From Rubrivivax sp. (GTDB taxonomy: Bacteria > Pseudomonadota > Gammaproteobacteria > Burkholderiales > Burkholderiaceae), in assembly GCA_016790225.1 (NCBI GenBank), contig JAEUOZ010000012.1, positions 1 to 64,000 on the forward strand: a stretch of DNA of 64,000 nt. The letters run 5' to 3'. Shown here piece after piece: positions 45,764 to 54,283 of this stretch. Both the position numbers and the translations under genes were made by a program. Below the pieces are notes generated by a model that searched no databases, was not told the DNA's origin, and saw only the letters and a list, made by a program, of their open reading frames with translations. Each line of letters starts with the position of its first letter. Position 1 is the first letter of the stretch.

Positions 45764-46819
45764 GTGAGCCCTGCCATCACTCCCCCCGCACCTGTGGCCC
45801 TTCCTGCGGCCGAGGCAAGGTCCGCACTGCCTGGCGAGCCCGGGCGGCTCCAGTCGGAACGCCTGCTGGCCCTGGCCGCTCGCACCTTCGAGATAGAGGC
45901 CCGCGCCTTGCTGGGCCTGATGCCGCGCCAGGGGCAGGGCTTTGTGCGCGCGGTGCAGGCCATTCTCGCCTGCCGCGGCCGCACGGTGGTGATGGGCATG
46001 GGCAAGAGTGGCCACGTGGGCCGCAAGATCGCCGCCACGCTGGCCTCCACGGGCACGCCGGCGTTCTTTGTCCACCCGGCTGAAGCCAGCCATGGAGACC
46101 TCGGCATGGTCACGCCGGGCGATGTGGTGCTCGCCATTTCCAACAGCGGCGAGAGCGACGAACTTGCCGCCATCCTGCCGGCGGTGCGGCGTCTGGGCAT
46201 CACGCTCGTGGCCATGACCGGCAAGCCCGATTCCACGCTCGCGCAGCATGCCGACATCGTGCTGGACAGCGGGGTCGATCAGGAGGCCTGCCCGATGAAC
46301 CTGGCACCCACGGCCAGCACGACCGCGCAGATGGCGCTGGGCGATGCGCTGGCCGTTGCGCTGCTGGATGCGCGCGGTTTTGTCGAGGAAGACTTTGCGC
46401 GCTCGCATCCCGGCGGCAGCCTGGGGCGCAAGCTGCTGATGCATGTGCACGATCTGATGCGCCGCGGCGATGAACTGCCGCGTGTGCCGCCGCAGACCAC
46501 GGTCAGCGCGGTGCTGCGCGAGATGAGCCGCTGCGGACTGGGCTTCACGGTCGTCGTGGACGAGGCGGACCGCGTCCTGGGCATCTTCACCGACGGCGAT
46601 CTGCGGCGCCTGATCGAGCGCGGTGCCGAGCTGCTGGCGCTGACCGCGCGCGAGGTCATGCACCCTTCGCCGCGCGTGGTGCGCGCCGAAGCGCTGGCTG
46701 TCGACGCGGCCGCGCTGATGGAGCAGCACCGCGTGACCAGCGTCCTGGTGGTGGATGGCGAAGGGCGCCTGGTCGGTGCCCTGAACAGCCACGATCTGAT
46801 GCGCGCGAAGGTCATCTGA
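45764..46819 (+). CDS. kdsD: Arabinose 5-phosphate isomerase KdsD
   Basis: A 351-aa enzyme that converts ribulose 5-phosphate to arabinose 5-phosphate, first step of KDO synthesis for lipopolysaccharide. A SIS domain (about 60-215) carries VVMGMGKSGHVGRKIAATLA and ISNSGESDELAAI, followed by two CBS domains. GTG 45764 is preferred because a TAGAAT sequence at 45655-45660 looks like a promoter -10, which would leave an ATG at 45665 untranscribed; that ATG would add 33 non-conserved residues. Start is uncertain. First gene of kdsD-kdsC-lptC. Confidence 0.93.
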   Translation: MSPAITPPAPVALPAAEARSALPGEPGRLQSERLLALAARTFEIEARALLGLMPRQGQGFVRAVQAILACRGRTVVMGMGKSGHVGRKIAATLASTGTPAFFVHPAEASHGDLGMVTPGDVVLAISNSGESDELAAILPAVRRLGITLVAMTGKPDSTLAQHADIVLDSGVDQEACPMNLAPTASTTAQMALGDALAVALLDARGFVEEDFARSHPGGSLGRKLLMHVHDLMRRGDELPRVPPQTTVSAVLREMSRCGLGFTVVVDEADRVLGIFTDGDLRRLIERGAELLALTAREVMHPSPRVVRAEALAVDAAALMEQHRVTSVLVVDGEGRLVGALNSHDLMRAKVI

Positions 46820-46823
46820 GGGC

Positions 46824-47396
46824 ATGAGCCCGAGCCTGAACTTCCCGCCGGAGCTGCTGCTGCGTGCACAAGGGCGTGGGCGCGGGCTGCGTGCGGCGTT
46901 CTTCGATGTCGACGGCGTGCTGACCGATGGGCGCCTGTACATCAGCGAGGCCGGCGAGACGCTCAAGACCTTTCACGTGCTCGACGGGCATGGCTTGAAG
47001 CTGATCGCCCAGGCCGGCATCGAACCGCTGATCATCACCGGGCGCGATTCGCCAGCCGTGCGTCGGCGGCTGGCCGATCTGGGCCTGCGCCACGCGGTCT
47101 TCGGCAGCAGCGACAAGCTGGCGGCGGCTCAGGCGCTGCTGCAGACCCTGGCGCTGGACTGGGACGAAACCGCCGCCATCGGTGACGACTGGCCGGATCT
47201 GCCCTTGCTGCAGCGCGCCGCGCTGGCCGTGGCGCCACCGCAGGCCCATGCTGAAGTGCGCGCCCGGGCCCACCACATCACGGCGGCCAAGGGCGGTGAA
47301 GGTGCGGCGCGCGAGTTCTGCGATCTGCTGCTGATGGGCTGCGGGCGCTATGCGTCGCTGCTGGCCGGCCAGTGCCAGACCCTCGACGGCCGCTAG
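46824..47396 (+). CDS. kdsC: 3-deoxy-manno-octulosonate-8-phosphate phosphatase KdsC
   Basis: A 190-aa HAD-superfamily phosphatase releasing KDO from KDO 8-phosphate. The nucleophile motif is AAFFDVDGVLTDGRLY, with motif II LIITGRDSP and motif IV IGDDWPDLPLL. It follows kdsD by 4 bp and precedes lptC by 4 bp, a compact operon for KDO and lipopolysaccharide assembly. Confidence 0.96.
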   Translation: MSPSLNFPPELLLRAQGRGRGLRAAFFDVDGVLTDGRLYISEAGETLKTFHVLDGHGLKLIAQAGIEPLIITGRDSPAVRRRLADLGLRHAVFGSSDKLAAAQALLQTLALDWDETAAIGDDWPDLPLLQRAALAVAPPQAHAEVRARAHHITAAKGGEGAAREFCDLLLMGCGRYASLLAGQCQTLDGR

Positions 47397-47400
47397 GCAC

Positions 47401-48117
47401 ATGGCCGCCCGCATCGAACTCAATCTGCCGGATCTGCCCGAGGTGCCGATCAGCCTGGGCGCGCAGCCGCCCCCGGAGCGCCGCCGCGCGCCGCGCCCGC
47501 GCCCACCGTGGCCGACGCGCCTGCGCGACGCGCTGACCTCCTACCTGCCGCTGCTGCTGATGGTGCTGTTGGCGCTGGGCAGCTGGTGGCTGGTGAAGAA
47601 CTCGCCGGCACCGGCCACGCCACGGGGCGCCAAACCGGCGGGCGGCGAGCCCGACTACACGATGCGCGGCTTCACGATCCAGCGCTATGCGGCCGATGGC
47701 CTTCTGCAGCTGACGCTGGAAGGCCGCGAGCTGCACCACTATCCACAGAGCGATCGCATCGAGATCGAGGAACTGCAGCTCACCGCCAACGGGCCGGACG
47801 GCCGCCAGACCCTGGCCACCGCGCGCAAGGCCGTCTCGGACGGCAAGGGCTCGCGCGTGCAGCTGCTGGGCGGGGCGCAGGTGCGAGGGCGCACGGCGGA
47901 TGGCCAGCGGGTCGAGGTGGACAGCGAGTTCCTGGAGCTCGAAACCGAGTCGCAGCGTGTGCGCACCGACCGGCCCGTGCAGCTGAGAGTCGGCACCACG
48001 GCCGCGACGGCGGGTGGCCTGGTGTGGGACAACCGGCAGCGACAACTCGAACTCCAGCCGCCCATCCGGGCCGTGCTGCAGCCGCGCAGCCCTGCAGCGG
48101 AAGGAAGCCCCCGATGA
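47401..48117 (+). CDS. lptC: LPS export system protein LptC
   Basis: A 238-aa bitopic inner-membrane protein that hands LPS from LptBFG to LptA. An N-terminal helix (YLPLLLMVLLALGSWWLV, about 42-60) follows a basic cytoplasmic segment, then a periplasmic beta-jellyroll with DYTMRGFTIQRYAADGLLQL. The ATG at 47401 follows kdsC by 4 bp, and its stop overlaps the next gene by 4 bp. The expected next genes, lptA and lptB, are not found here. Confidence 0.9.
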   Translation: MAARIELNLPDLPEVPISLGAQPPPERRRAPRPRPPWPTRLRDALTSYLPLLLMVLLALGSWWLVKNSPAPATPRGAKPAGGEPDYTMRGFTIQRYAADGLLQLTLEGRELHHYPQSDRIEIEELQLTANGPDGRQTLATARKAVSDGKGSRVQLLGGAQVRGRTADGQRVEVDSEFLELETESQRVRTDRPVQLRVGTTAATAGGLVWDNRQRQLELQPPIRAVLQPRSPAAEGSPR

Positions 48118-48905
48118 CGAATACCGACACCCGCAGCCCGCTGGTCTTCATCACCGGAGCGTCCAGCGGCATCGGCCAGGCGCTGGCCGCGCGCTACGCG
48201 GCGCTCGGGTGGCGGCTGGCGCTGGTTGCCCGGCGACAGGCCGAACTGCAGGCCTGGGCTCAGGCGCAGGGCCTGGGCCCCGAGCGCGCGGTGGCCTATG
48301 GCGCCGATGTCTCCGAGCCCGATCAGATCATCGCGGCAGCGCAGCGCTGCACCGCCGTTCAAGGTCTGCCGGATGTGGTGATCGCCAGCGCCGGCATCAG
48401 CGTGGGCATGGACACCAGCGTGCGCGAGGATCTGGACGTCATGCGCGAGACCTTCGCGACCAACAACCTCGGCCTGGCAGCCACCTTCCACCCCTTCGTG
48501 AAACCCATGCGCGAACGCCGCAGCGGCACGCTGGTGGGCATTGCCAGCGTGGCGGCCATCCGTGGCATGCCCGGCCACGGTGCCTACTGCGGCAGCAAGG
48601 CGGCCGTCGTGTCCTACTGCGAGAGCCTGCGCCAGGATTGCCGCGGCAGCGGGATCCGCGTGGTGACCCTGCTGCCAGGCTATATCGCCACACCGATGAC
48701 CGCGCGCAACCGGTATCCGATGCCGTTCCTGATCAGCGCCGAGACTTTTGCCGAGCGTGCGCAGCGCGCCATCGAAGCGGGGACGAGCTATCTCGTGATC
48801 CCCTGGCAGATGGGTTGGGTGGCGCGCCTGTTGCGCATCCTGCCCAACGCCTGGTTCGACGCCGCCCTCGCCGGCCGCGGAAGGAAGCAGCGCCGCGGCG
48901 AGTGA
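48114..48905 (+). CDS. Short-chain dehydrogenase/reductase
   Basis: A 263-aa SDR oxidoreductase. The cofactor motif is VFITGASSGIGQALAARYAA, and the catalytic Tyr-x3-Lys is in GAYCGSKAAVV, with the preceding Ser in GIASVAAIRG. The substrate is unknown. It starts at ATG 48114 overlapping the lptC stop by 4 bp (ATGA), so it is cotranslated with the kdsD-kdsC-lptC genes; a membrane-associated amphipathic end (WQMGWVARLLRILP) hints at lipid or membrane substrate, which is inference. Confidence 0.92.
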   Translation: MTNTDTRSPLVFITGASSGIGQALAARYAALGWRLALVARRQAELQAWAQAQGLGPERAVAYGADVSEPDQIIAAAQRCTAVQGLPDVVIASAGISVGMDTSVREDLDVMRETFATNNLGLAATFHPFVKPMRERRSGTLVGIASVAAIRGMPGHGAYCGSKAAVVSYCESLRQDCRGSGIRVVTLLPGYIATPMTARNRYPMPFLISAETFAERAQRAIEAGTSYLVIPWQMGWVARLLRILPNAWFDAALAGRGRKQRRGE

Positions 48906-49006
48906 GGCGCCGCGCAGGGCGCCGGTGCGTCAGGACGGCTCTGGCGCAGGCCAAGGCCGTCCAGCCCGGCCCCAGCGACAGGCACAAACCCGCGCCCAAA
49001 TGACAA

Positions 49007-49028
49007 GCGGCGACCCTTGGGTCGCCGC
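49007..49028 (-). terminator. Likely terminator of the RNA-binding protein gene
   Basis: A perfect 10-bp stem GCGGCGACCC / GGGTCGCCGC with a 2-nt centre lies 66 bases past the stop of the RNA-binding protein gene. On the minus strand TTGTCATTT follows. It could also serve the convergent SDR gene. Confidence 0.6.
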
Positions 49029-49093
49029 CGATTCAACTGTTCCGCTGGATTCAGCCGGAAGCCGGACGCGGGCCTGAACGGCCCGCGCAAGGA

Positions 49094-49705
49094 TCAGTAG
49101 CTGTCGCCGCTGCTGTAGCCACCGCCGCGGCCACCACGATCACTGCCGCCGTAGCCACCACGGCCACCGCCGCTGCTGTCGCCACCGCCGCCGTAACCAC
49201 CGCGGCCGCCGCCGCCACCGCCGTAACCGCCGCGGCCACCACCGCCGCCGCCACCGCCGTAGCCGCCGCCACCACCGCTGCTGCCGCCACCGCCATAACC
49301 ACCGCGGCCACCGCCACCGTAGGGGCTGCGACCACCGCCGCCACCACCACCGTAGCCGCCACCACCGCCGCCGCCGTAGCCACCGCCACCACCGCTGCTG
49401 CCGCCGCCGTAGCCGCCGCGACCACCGCCGCCGCCGCCAAAGCCGCCGGGACGCTCTTCACGCGGGCGGGCTTCGTTGACCACCACGGCACGGCCTTCCA
49501 GCGGCTGGCCGTTCATGCCGTTGATGGCTGCCTGCGCCTCGGCGTCAGAGCCCATCTCGACAAAGCCGAAGCCCTTGGAGCGGCCGGTCTCGCGGTCCAT
49601 CATGACCTTGGCCGATGTGACGTTGCCGAACTGGCCGAAGGCCTGCTGCAGCGACTCGTCGCGCACCGAGTAAGCCAGATTGCCGACGTAAAGTTTGTTT
49701 CCCAC
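49094..49705 (-). CDS. RRM RNA-binding protein with glycine-rich C-terminus
   Basis: A 203-aa protein. One RRM (1-80) has RNP2 LYVGNLAYSV and RNP1 KGFGFVEMGS; after EARPREERPG the remaining ~115 residues are Gly-rich repeats (GGGGYGGGGG type, with Arg and Ser). This is like the cold-inducible Rbp proteins of cyanobacteria and of Burkholderiales. Probably an RNA chaperone in cold or translation stress. The AT-rich 203-bp upstream region could hold a regulated leader. A terminator-like hairpin follows at 49007-49028. Confidence 0.92.
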   Translation of the reverse strand: MGNKLYVGNLAYSVRDESLQQAFGQFGNVTSAKVMMDRETGRSKGFGFVEMGSDAEAQAAINGMNGQPLEGRAVVVNEARPREERPGGFGGGGGGRGGYGGGSSGGGGGYGGGGGGGYGGGGGGGRSPYGGGGRGGYGGGGSSGGGGGYGGGGGGGGRGGYGGGGGGRGGYGGGGDSSGGGRGGYGGSDRGGRGGGYSSGDSY

Positions 49706-49908
49706 GGGGAAGCCCTCGATCTCTCAAATGCCCTATACCAAAAAAATGTGGAGCTTCAACCGTGCGTCATTCAGCTAGCAATCGAGCATGAACCCATCAG
49801 CGACAGGTGCGGCGTCCAACCACGAACTTACGATTATCGCGGCTACCCAAGATTCGTGCTCAAGTGTCCGCCCCGTGACTGTTGTTTTAGCACCCAGGGA
49901 TTAACCCG

Positions 49909-51543
49909 ATGAATTCGATCGCGGCAGGTCGCTTCGACCACATCGTCGTGGGCGCCGGCACGGCCGGTTGCCTGCTGGCCAATCGCTTGAGCGCCGATGG
50001 GCGGCGGCGCGTGCTGCTGCTGGAAGCCGGGGGCAATGACGACTATGCCTGGATCCACATCCCGGTCGGTTACCTGTACTGCATCGGCAACCCGCGCACC
50101 GACTGGCTGTACCAGACGGAGCCGGATGCCGGCCTGAACGGACGGCGGCTGCGCTATCCGCGCGGCAAGGTGCTGGGCGGCTGTTCCAGCATCAACGGCA
50201 TGATCTACATGCGCGGCCAGGCGCGGGACTACGATCAGTGGGCCGAACTGACCGGCGACGAGAGCTGGCGCTGGCAGGCCTGCCTGCCGGATTTCATCGG
50301 TCATGAAGACCACTGGCGGGGCGCCAGCGCGATGCACGGTGCCGGCCACGAGTGGCGCGTGGAGCGTCAGCGGCTGAGCTGGGAGATCCTGGATGCCTTT
50401 GCGCAGGCGGCGCAGCAGGCCGGCATTCCGGCCAGCGACGACTTCAACACCGGCAGCAACGAAGGCGTGGGCTACTTCGAGGTCAATCAGCGCTCGGGCT
50501 GGCGCTGGAATACGACCAAGGCTTTCCTGCGCCCCGCGCGCGGCCGGCCCAACCTGCAGGTGGTCACCGGTGCGCAGGTGACGCGCCTGGAGCTTCAGCG
50601 GCAGCCCGATGGCTCGCTGCGCTGTACCGGCGTGCACTGGCAGCCTGCACGCGGCCAGCCGATGCAGGCCAGCACCGAGCGCGGGGTGCTGATGGCCGCC
50701 GGCGCCGTGGGCACGCCGCAGATCCTGCAGTTGTCGGGCCTCGGGCCGGCGAAGCTGCTGCAGCGCCTGGGCATTGCGGTGGTGCACGAACTGCCGGGCG
50801 TGGGCGAAAACCTGCAGGACCACCTGCAGATCCGCGCCGTCTTCGGCGTCCAGGGCGTGCCCACGCTCAACCGGCTGGCCAACTCGCCCTGGGGCAAGCT
50901 GCGCATCGGGCTGCAGTACCTGCTGTCGCGCAGCGGGCCGATGAGCATGGCGCCCTCGCAGCTGGGGGCCTTCACCCGCTCGGCGCCCGATCAGCCCTGG
51001 CCGAACCTGGAGTACCACGTGCAGCCGCTGAGCCTGCCCGCCTTCGGCGAACCGCTGGACCGGTTCGATGCGTTCACCGCGAGTGTGTGCAACCTCAACC
51101 CGGCCTCGCGCGGCAGCGTGCAGATCGCCAGTGCCGATCCGATGGCCGCGCCCCTGATCCGACCGAACTACCTCAGCACGCCGCAAGACCGCCTCGTGGC
51201 GGCCGAATCCCTGCGGCTGACGCGGCGCATTGCCGCGCAGCCGGCCTTGCAGCGCTACCAGCCCAAGGAGTTGAAGCCCGGGCCGCAGTTCACCAGCGAC
51301 GAGGACCTGGCCCGCCTGGCCGGCGACATCGGCACGACGATCTTCCATCCGGTGGGCACCTGCCGCATGGGCCGTCACGAGGACCCGCTGGCCGTCGTGG
51401 ATCCGCGCCTGGCGGTGCGGGGCGTTGGCGGGCTGCATGTGGCCGACGCCAGCGTGATGCCCACCATCACCAGCGGCAACACCAACTCGCCCACGCTGAT
51501 GATTGCCGAGCGGGCCGCCCGTTGGGTGCTTGCCACGACTTGA
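49909..51543 (+). CDS. GMC-family oxidoreductase (choline dehydrogenase-like)
   Basis: A 544-aa FAD-dependent alcohol dehydrogenase/oxidase. The FAD motif is DHIVVGAGTAGCLLANRLSA, the GMC signatures are PRGKVLGGCSSINGMIYMRG and GAVGTPQILQLSGLGP, and the active-site His region is GTCRMGRHEDPLAVVDP. These enzymes oxidize primary alcohols such as choline, or long-chain or aromatic alcohols; the substrate is not determined. It is a single gene. The hairpin TGAGGG...CCCTCA at 51541-51567 may end it. Confidence 0.92.
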   Translation: MNSIAAGRFDHIVVGAGTAGCLLANRLSADGRRRVLLLEAGGNDDYAWIHIPVGYLYCIGNPRTDWLYQTEPDAGLNGRRLRYPRGKVLGGCSSINGMIYMRGQARDYDQWAELTGDESWRWQACLPDFIGHEDHWRGASAMHGAGHEWRVERQRLSWEILDAFAQAAQQAGIPASDDFNTGSNEGVGYFEVNQRSGWRWNTTKAFLRPARGRPNLQVVTGAQVTRLELQRQPDGSLRCTGVHWQPARGQPMQASTERGVLMAAGAVGTPQILQLSGLGPAKLLQRLGIAVVHELPGVGENLQDHLQIRAVFGVQGVPTLNRLANSPWGKLRIGLQYLLSRSGPMSMAPSQLGAFTRSAPDQPWPNLEYHVQPLSLPAFGEPLDRFDAFTASVCNLNPASRGSVQIASADPMAAPLIRPNYLSTPQDRLVAAESLRLTRRIAAQPALQRYQPKELKPGPQFTSDEDLARLAGDIGTTIFHPVGTCRMGRHEDPLAVVDPRLAVRGVGGLHVADASVMPTITSGNTNSPTLMIAERAARWVLATT

Positions 51544-52014
51544 GGGGATATTTCGGGTAATCCCTCAGTTCGGTTTTGTGGCGACGCACCTACATTGCGC
51601 GCACTCGCGCTGTAACCGCGCTGTCATGCCCCAAAAAGGGGTTGACGCGAGGCCGGCGTCGAGGGGGCTGAGGAGACAAGAACCAAGCCAGACAACGATG
51701 CTGTTCGCTGGGACGAAGCGAGACCGACACCCCCGCTTTCTGTTCACGATCGCTGCGCGCCATGACATCGCCGGACAGGCGAGCCCGCGCAAGGCACTGC
51801 CCGCAAGCGCCTCCACCGCAAGGTCGAGGCGCTTTTTCTTGGCGCGGCGTCTGGCCGGCACCCGGGATGCAATCGCTCTCCCCTGCAACGAATGCCGGCG
51901 CTTTTGACGCGTTTGGCTGCAGCCCACCGCGCCTAGCATCGGCGGGAACAGGGTGACGGCACCCGGCGAGCCCGTGCGTGCGGCCCCGCGCCCTGTGCCC
52001 CATGGAGGCCGCCC
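51544..52014. other. Intergenic region with orphan terminator
   Basis: 471 bp between the GMC gene and the HDOD gene. It contains an inverted repeat overlapping the GMC stop, a CCCC-AAAAA-GGGG hairpin at 51629-51641, a TTGACG sequence at 51642-51647, and a strong intrinsic terminator at 51805-51840. No protein frame here is convincing. The HDOD ribosome site GGAGG lies at the end. Confidence 0.6.
51805..51840 (+). terminator. Strong intrinsic terminator without an annotated gene upstream
   Basis: Stem AAGCGCCTC / GAGGCGCTT with an inner ACC-GCAA-GGT hairpin capped by a GNRA-type GCAA tetraloop, followed by a T tract TTTCTT on the plus strand. About 260 bases separate it from the GMC stop, and no gene fills the gap, suggesting a small RNA or a long 3' UTR. 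Confidence 0.75.
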
Positions 52015-52824
52015 GTGAGCGTGAATGCCGAACTGAGATCGCTGGACATCAACATTCCGGCCCAACCCCAGGCGCTGGTGAAGCTGTCCCTGCTGCTGGC
52101 CGACGAAGACATCAACCTGCAGGCCATCGGCGAGCTGGTCGAGTGCGACATGGCACTGGCTGCGGCGGTGCTCAAGGCCGTGAATTCGTCGATGTACGGG
52201 GTGCGCGGGCGCGTGCAGAACGTGCACCAGGCGCTGACCTACCTGGGCATGCGCGAGGTGGCCGCGATCACCTTCGAGATGGGCTTGCGCGCGGCGTTTC
52301 CACCCGCCCCGGAGCTGGAGCCGCTGTGGCAGCGCGCCGCCCGACGCGGGCTCATCATGGGCCGCCTGGGCCAGAGCCTGCAGCTGGACGCCTGGGCCGC
52401 CCACTCGGCCGGCCTCTTCGAGGAGTGCGGCAAGGCCGTGCTCTTCCGCCACGCCAAGGATCACTACCGCACGATGCTGCGCGCCGCGCCCGATGACCGC
52501 GCCCTCACCGAGCTGGAGCGTGCGGGCTTCGGCGTGAGCCACGATGCGCTGGGTGCGGCCCTGTGCGAGAGCTGGGGTCTGGCCGCCGTGGCGGTGGCAA
52601 GCGTTCGACATCATGTGACCGTGCAGTCGGGCGGCGAGCTGCCCGAGGCCTGGGAGCGGCGCGTCATCTGCGTGCTGTCGATCCTGGCGCACGCGCTGCT
52701 GCAGGCGCCGGACACGCTGCCCCAGGCCATCGAACGTGCCGCCACCGAAGCGGGCCTGGATGCAGCCGATGTCTCGCGCGTCGTCGAAAGGATTCAGGAG
52801 CAGGTGCTGGGCCGCGCGCACTGA
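52015..52824 (+). CDS. HDOD domain protein
   Basis: A 269-aa protein made mostly of an HDOD domain (about 10-210). The expected HD-type core is degenerate, as in HDOD proteins generally: INIPAQPQALVKLSLLLADE, then VNSSMYGVRGRVQNVHQALT and LFEECGKAVLF. HDOD proteins act in signalling and do not hydrolyse cyclic nucleotides. GTG 52015 has GGAGG 6 bases upstream. No associated kinase or GGDEF gene is adjacent. Confidence 0.88.
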   Translation: MSVNAELRSLDINIPAQPQALVKLSLLLADEDINLQAIGELVECDMALAAAVLKAVNSSMYGVRGRVQNVHQALTYLGMREVAAITFEMGLRAAFPPAPELEPLWQRAARRGLIMGRLGQSLQLDAWAAHSAGLFEECGKAVLFRHAKDHYRTMLRAAPDDRALTELERAGFGVSHDALGAALCESWGLAAVAVASVRHHVTVQSGGELPEAWERRVICVLSILAHALLQAPDTLPQAIERAATEAGLDAADVSRVVERIQEQVLGRAH

Positions 52825-52867
52825 GCCGCGACACGCTCAGCGATGCGCGCCGCGTGCGCGCTTCGCC

Positions 52868-53878
52868 TCAATCGACCTTGGCCCCAGACGCCTTGACCAC
52901 CTTGGCCCACTTGGCGGTCTCGGCGTCGATATAACGCGCAAAATCAGCGCCGCTGAGCCCGCTGGGGTTGGCGCCCAGGCCGAGCAGCCGTTCCTTGATG
53001 GCGGGCAGCTGCAGCGCCTTCACGCACTCCTGCTGCAGGCGGGTCACGATCTCCGCTGGCGTGCCGGCGGGCGCGAGCAGGCCGAACCAGGAACTGGCCT
53101 CGAAGTCCTTCAGGATCGGGCCACCCGCCTCGGCCACGGTGGGCAGATCGGGCAGCGCAGCCGAACGCGCCGCGCTGGTGACGGCCAGGGCCTTGAGCTT
53201 GCCGGCCTTGATGTGCGGCATCGCACTGGGCAGGTTGTCGAACATCAGGTCCATGTTGCCGCCGATCAGATCCAGCAGCGCCGGGCCCGATCCGCGGTAC
53301 GGAAAGTGGACCATGAAGGTCCCGGTCATGGCCTTGAACAGTTCGCCCGCCAGATGGATGGAGGTGCCGTTGCCGGAGCTGGCCATGTTGAGCTTGCCGG
53401 GATGGGCGCGCGCCGCCCGTGCCAGATCGGGCACGGTGCTGACACCGTAGCGCTGCGCGCTGGCCGGATTCATCACCAGCACGTTGGGCACACCCGCCAC
53501 CAGCGTGATGGGGGCGAAGTCCTTCACGTGGTCGAACGGCAGCTTGGGGTACAGCGCGGCGTTGATGGCATGCGTGCCGACCGTGCCCATCAGCAGCGTG
53601 TAGCCATCGGCGGCCGCCTTGGCCACCTCGGTGGCGCCCAGGTTGCCCCCGGCGCCGGCCTTGTTGTCGATGACGAAGGGCTGGCCCAGCGCCTTCTGCA
53701 GCTCGGGCGCCATCGCGCGTGCCAGGATGTCGGTGGTGCCGCCGGCCGCAAAGGGCACCACGATGCGCACGGGTTTGCCCGGCCAGCCCGATCCCGGCTG
53801 GGCCTGCGCCGTGCGCCCTAGGCCCCAGGTGGCAGCCACCGAAGAGCAGGCGAGCAGCAGATGTCGGCGTGAGGTCAT
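52868..53878 (-). CDS. Bug/TctC-family solute-binding protein (1)
   Basis: A 336-aa periplasmic receptor. After an N-terminal signal ([18 protein letters not shown], cleavage after TAQA) comes the family core: [39 protein letters not shown] and [17 protein letters not shown]. Bug proteins bind carboxylates or related compounds for tripartite tricarboxylate transporters, but many are orphans. No tctAB genes are here. A related protein is at 56408. The start at 53878 is chosen for the signal peptide. Confidence 0.93.
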   Translation of the reverse strand: MTSRRHLLLACSSVAATWGLGRTAQAQPGSGWPGKPVRIVVPFAAGGTTDILARAMAPELQKALGQPFVIDNKAGAGGNLGATEVAKAAADGYTLLMGTVGTHAINAALYPKLPFDHVKDFAPITLVAGVPNVLVMNPASAQRYGVSTVPDLARAARAHPGKLNMASSGNGTSIHLAGELFKAMTGTFMVHFPYRGSGPALLDLIGGNMDLMFDNLPSAMPHIKAGKLKALAVTSAARSAALPDLPTVAEAGGPILKDFEASSWFGLLAPAGTPAEIVTRLQQECVKALQLPAIKERLLGLGANPSGLSGADFARYIDAETAKWAKVVKASGAKVD

Positions 53879-54283
53879 GCTGAGATACCGCGTGGGCGGC
53901 CCGCAGGCCAAGGGCGGGATGTTCCCGCAGGCCCGGGCGCCGCGCCAATGGCGTTTCCCCCCTCGGGCCTTGCCCTGAGAGGCCTCGGCGGCCGCTCCGA
54001 GGAGCGTGGGCGGCAGAAATCGGCACCCGCGTTGGGCTCGATTCGGGGCGAAGGCAAGGCGCGGCGCGCAGCCCGGGCTGGATGCCCGGGCAAGCGCTGC
54101 AACGCCGCATGCGCCCCGAATCGAGCCCAACCCGAAGGGCCGGGGCACCCAAGGCCGCTGGCGGTCGTTGCGTTGCTTGCGCGGGCGTCCAGCCCGCGCA
54201 AGCAACGCGCCTACGCCAGCGGCCTTGGTCGCCCCGGCGCGGGTGCCGATTTCTGCCGCCCACGCTCCTAGGCCTTCAGACGC
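53879..54283. other. Intergenic region holding the branched repeat element
   Basis: 405 bp between two minus-strand genes. The last 270 bp are the palindromic element at 54000-54269. The first 121 bp upstream of the Bug gene show no clear promoter or ORF. Confidence 0.7.
54000..54269. repeat. 270-bp element with nested inverted repeats (multi-branch structure)
   Basis: Outer 32-bp perfect inverted repeats (54000-54031 and 54238-54269) enclose two branches. Branch A: 19-bp perfect arms 54032-54050 and 54112-54130, with an inner hairpin GCCCGGGC-TGGAT-GCCCGGGC (54071-54091). Branch B: arms 54149-54163 and 54214-54228 (15 bp) extended by GCCGGGGC / GCCCCGGC (54139-54146, 54231-54238), with an inner 17-bp stem 54170-54186 / 54192-54208 around GTCCA. 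The two branches look like inverted copies of one another. No coding capacity is evident; it is probably a mobile or regulatory repeat. Confidence 0.9.

Noticed and set aside
49094..49440. Regular triplet repeats resembling an array
   Set aside because: They are Gly-codon repeats in the RRM protein tail, not CRISPR; no constant spacer length.
51698..51907. 70-codon frame beginning MLFAGTKRDR
   Set aside because: It runs straight through the intrinsic terminator and lacks a ribosome site.
51565..52821. Long minus-strand open frame opposite the HDOD gene
   Set aside because: Its translation is rich in Gln/His/Arg without motifs and mirrors the HDOD codons; a clear HDOD protein with a GGAGG site is on the plus strand.
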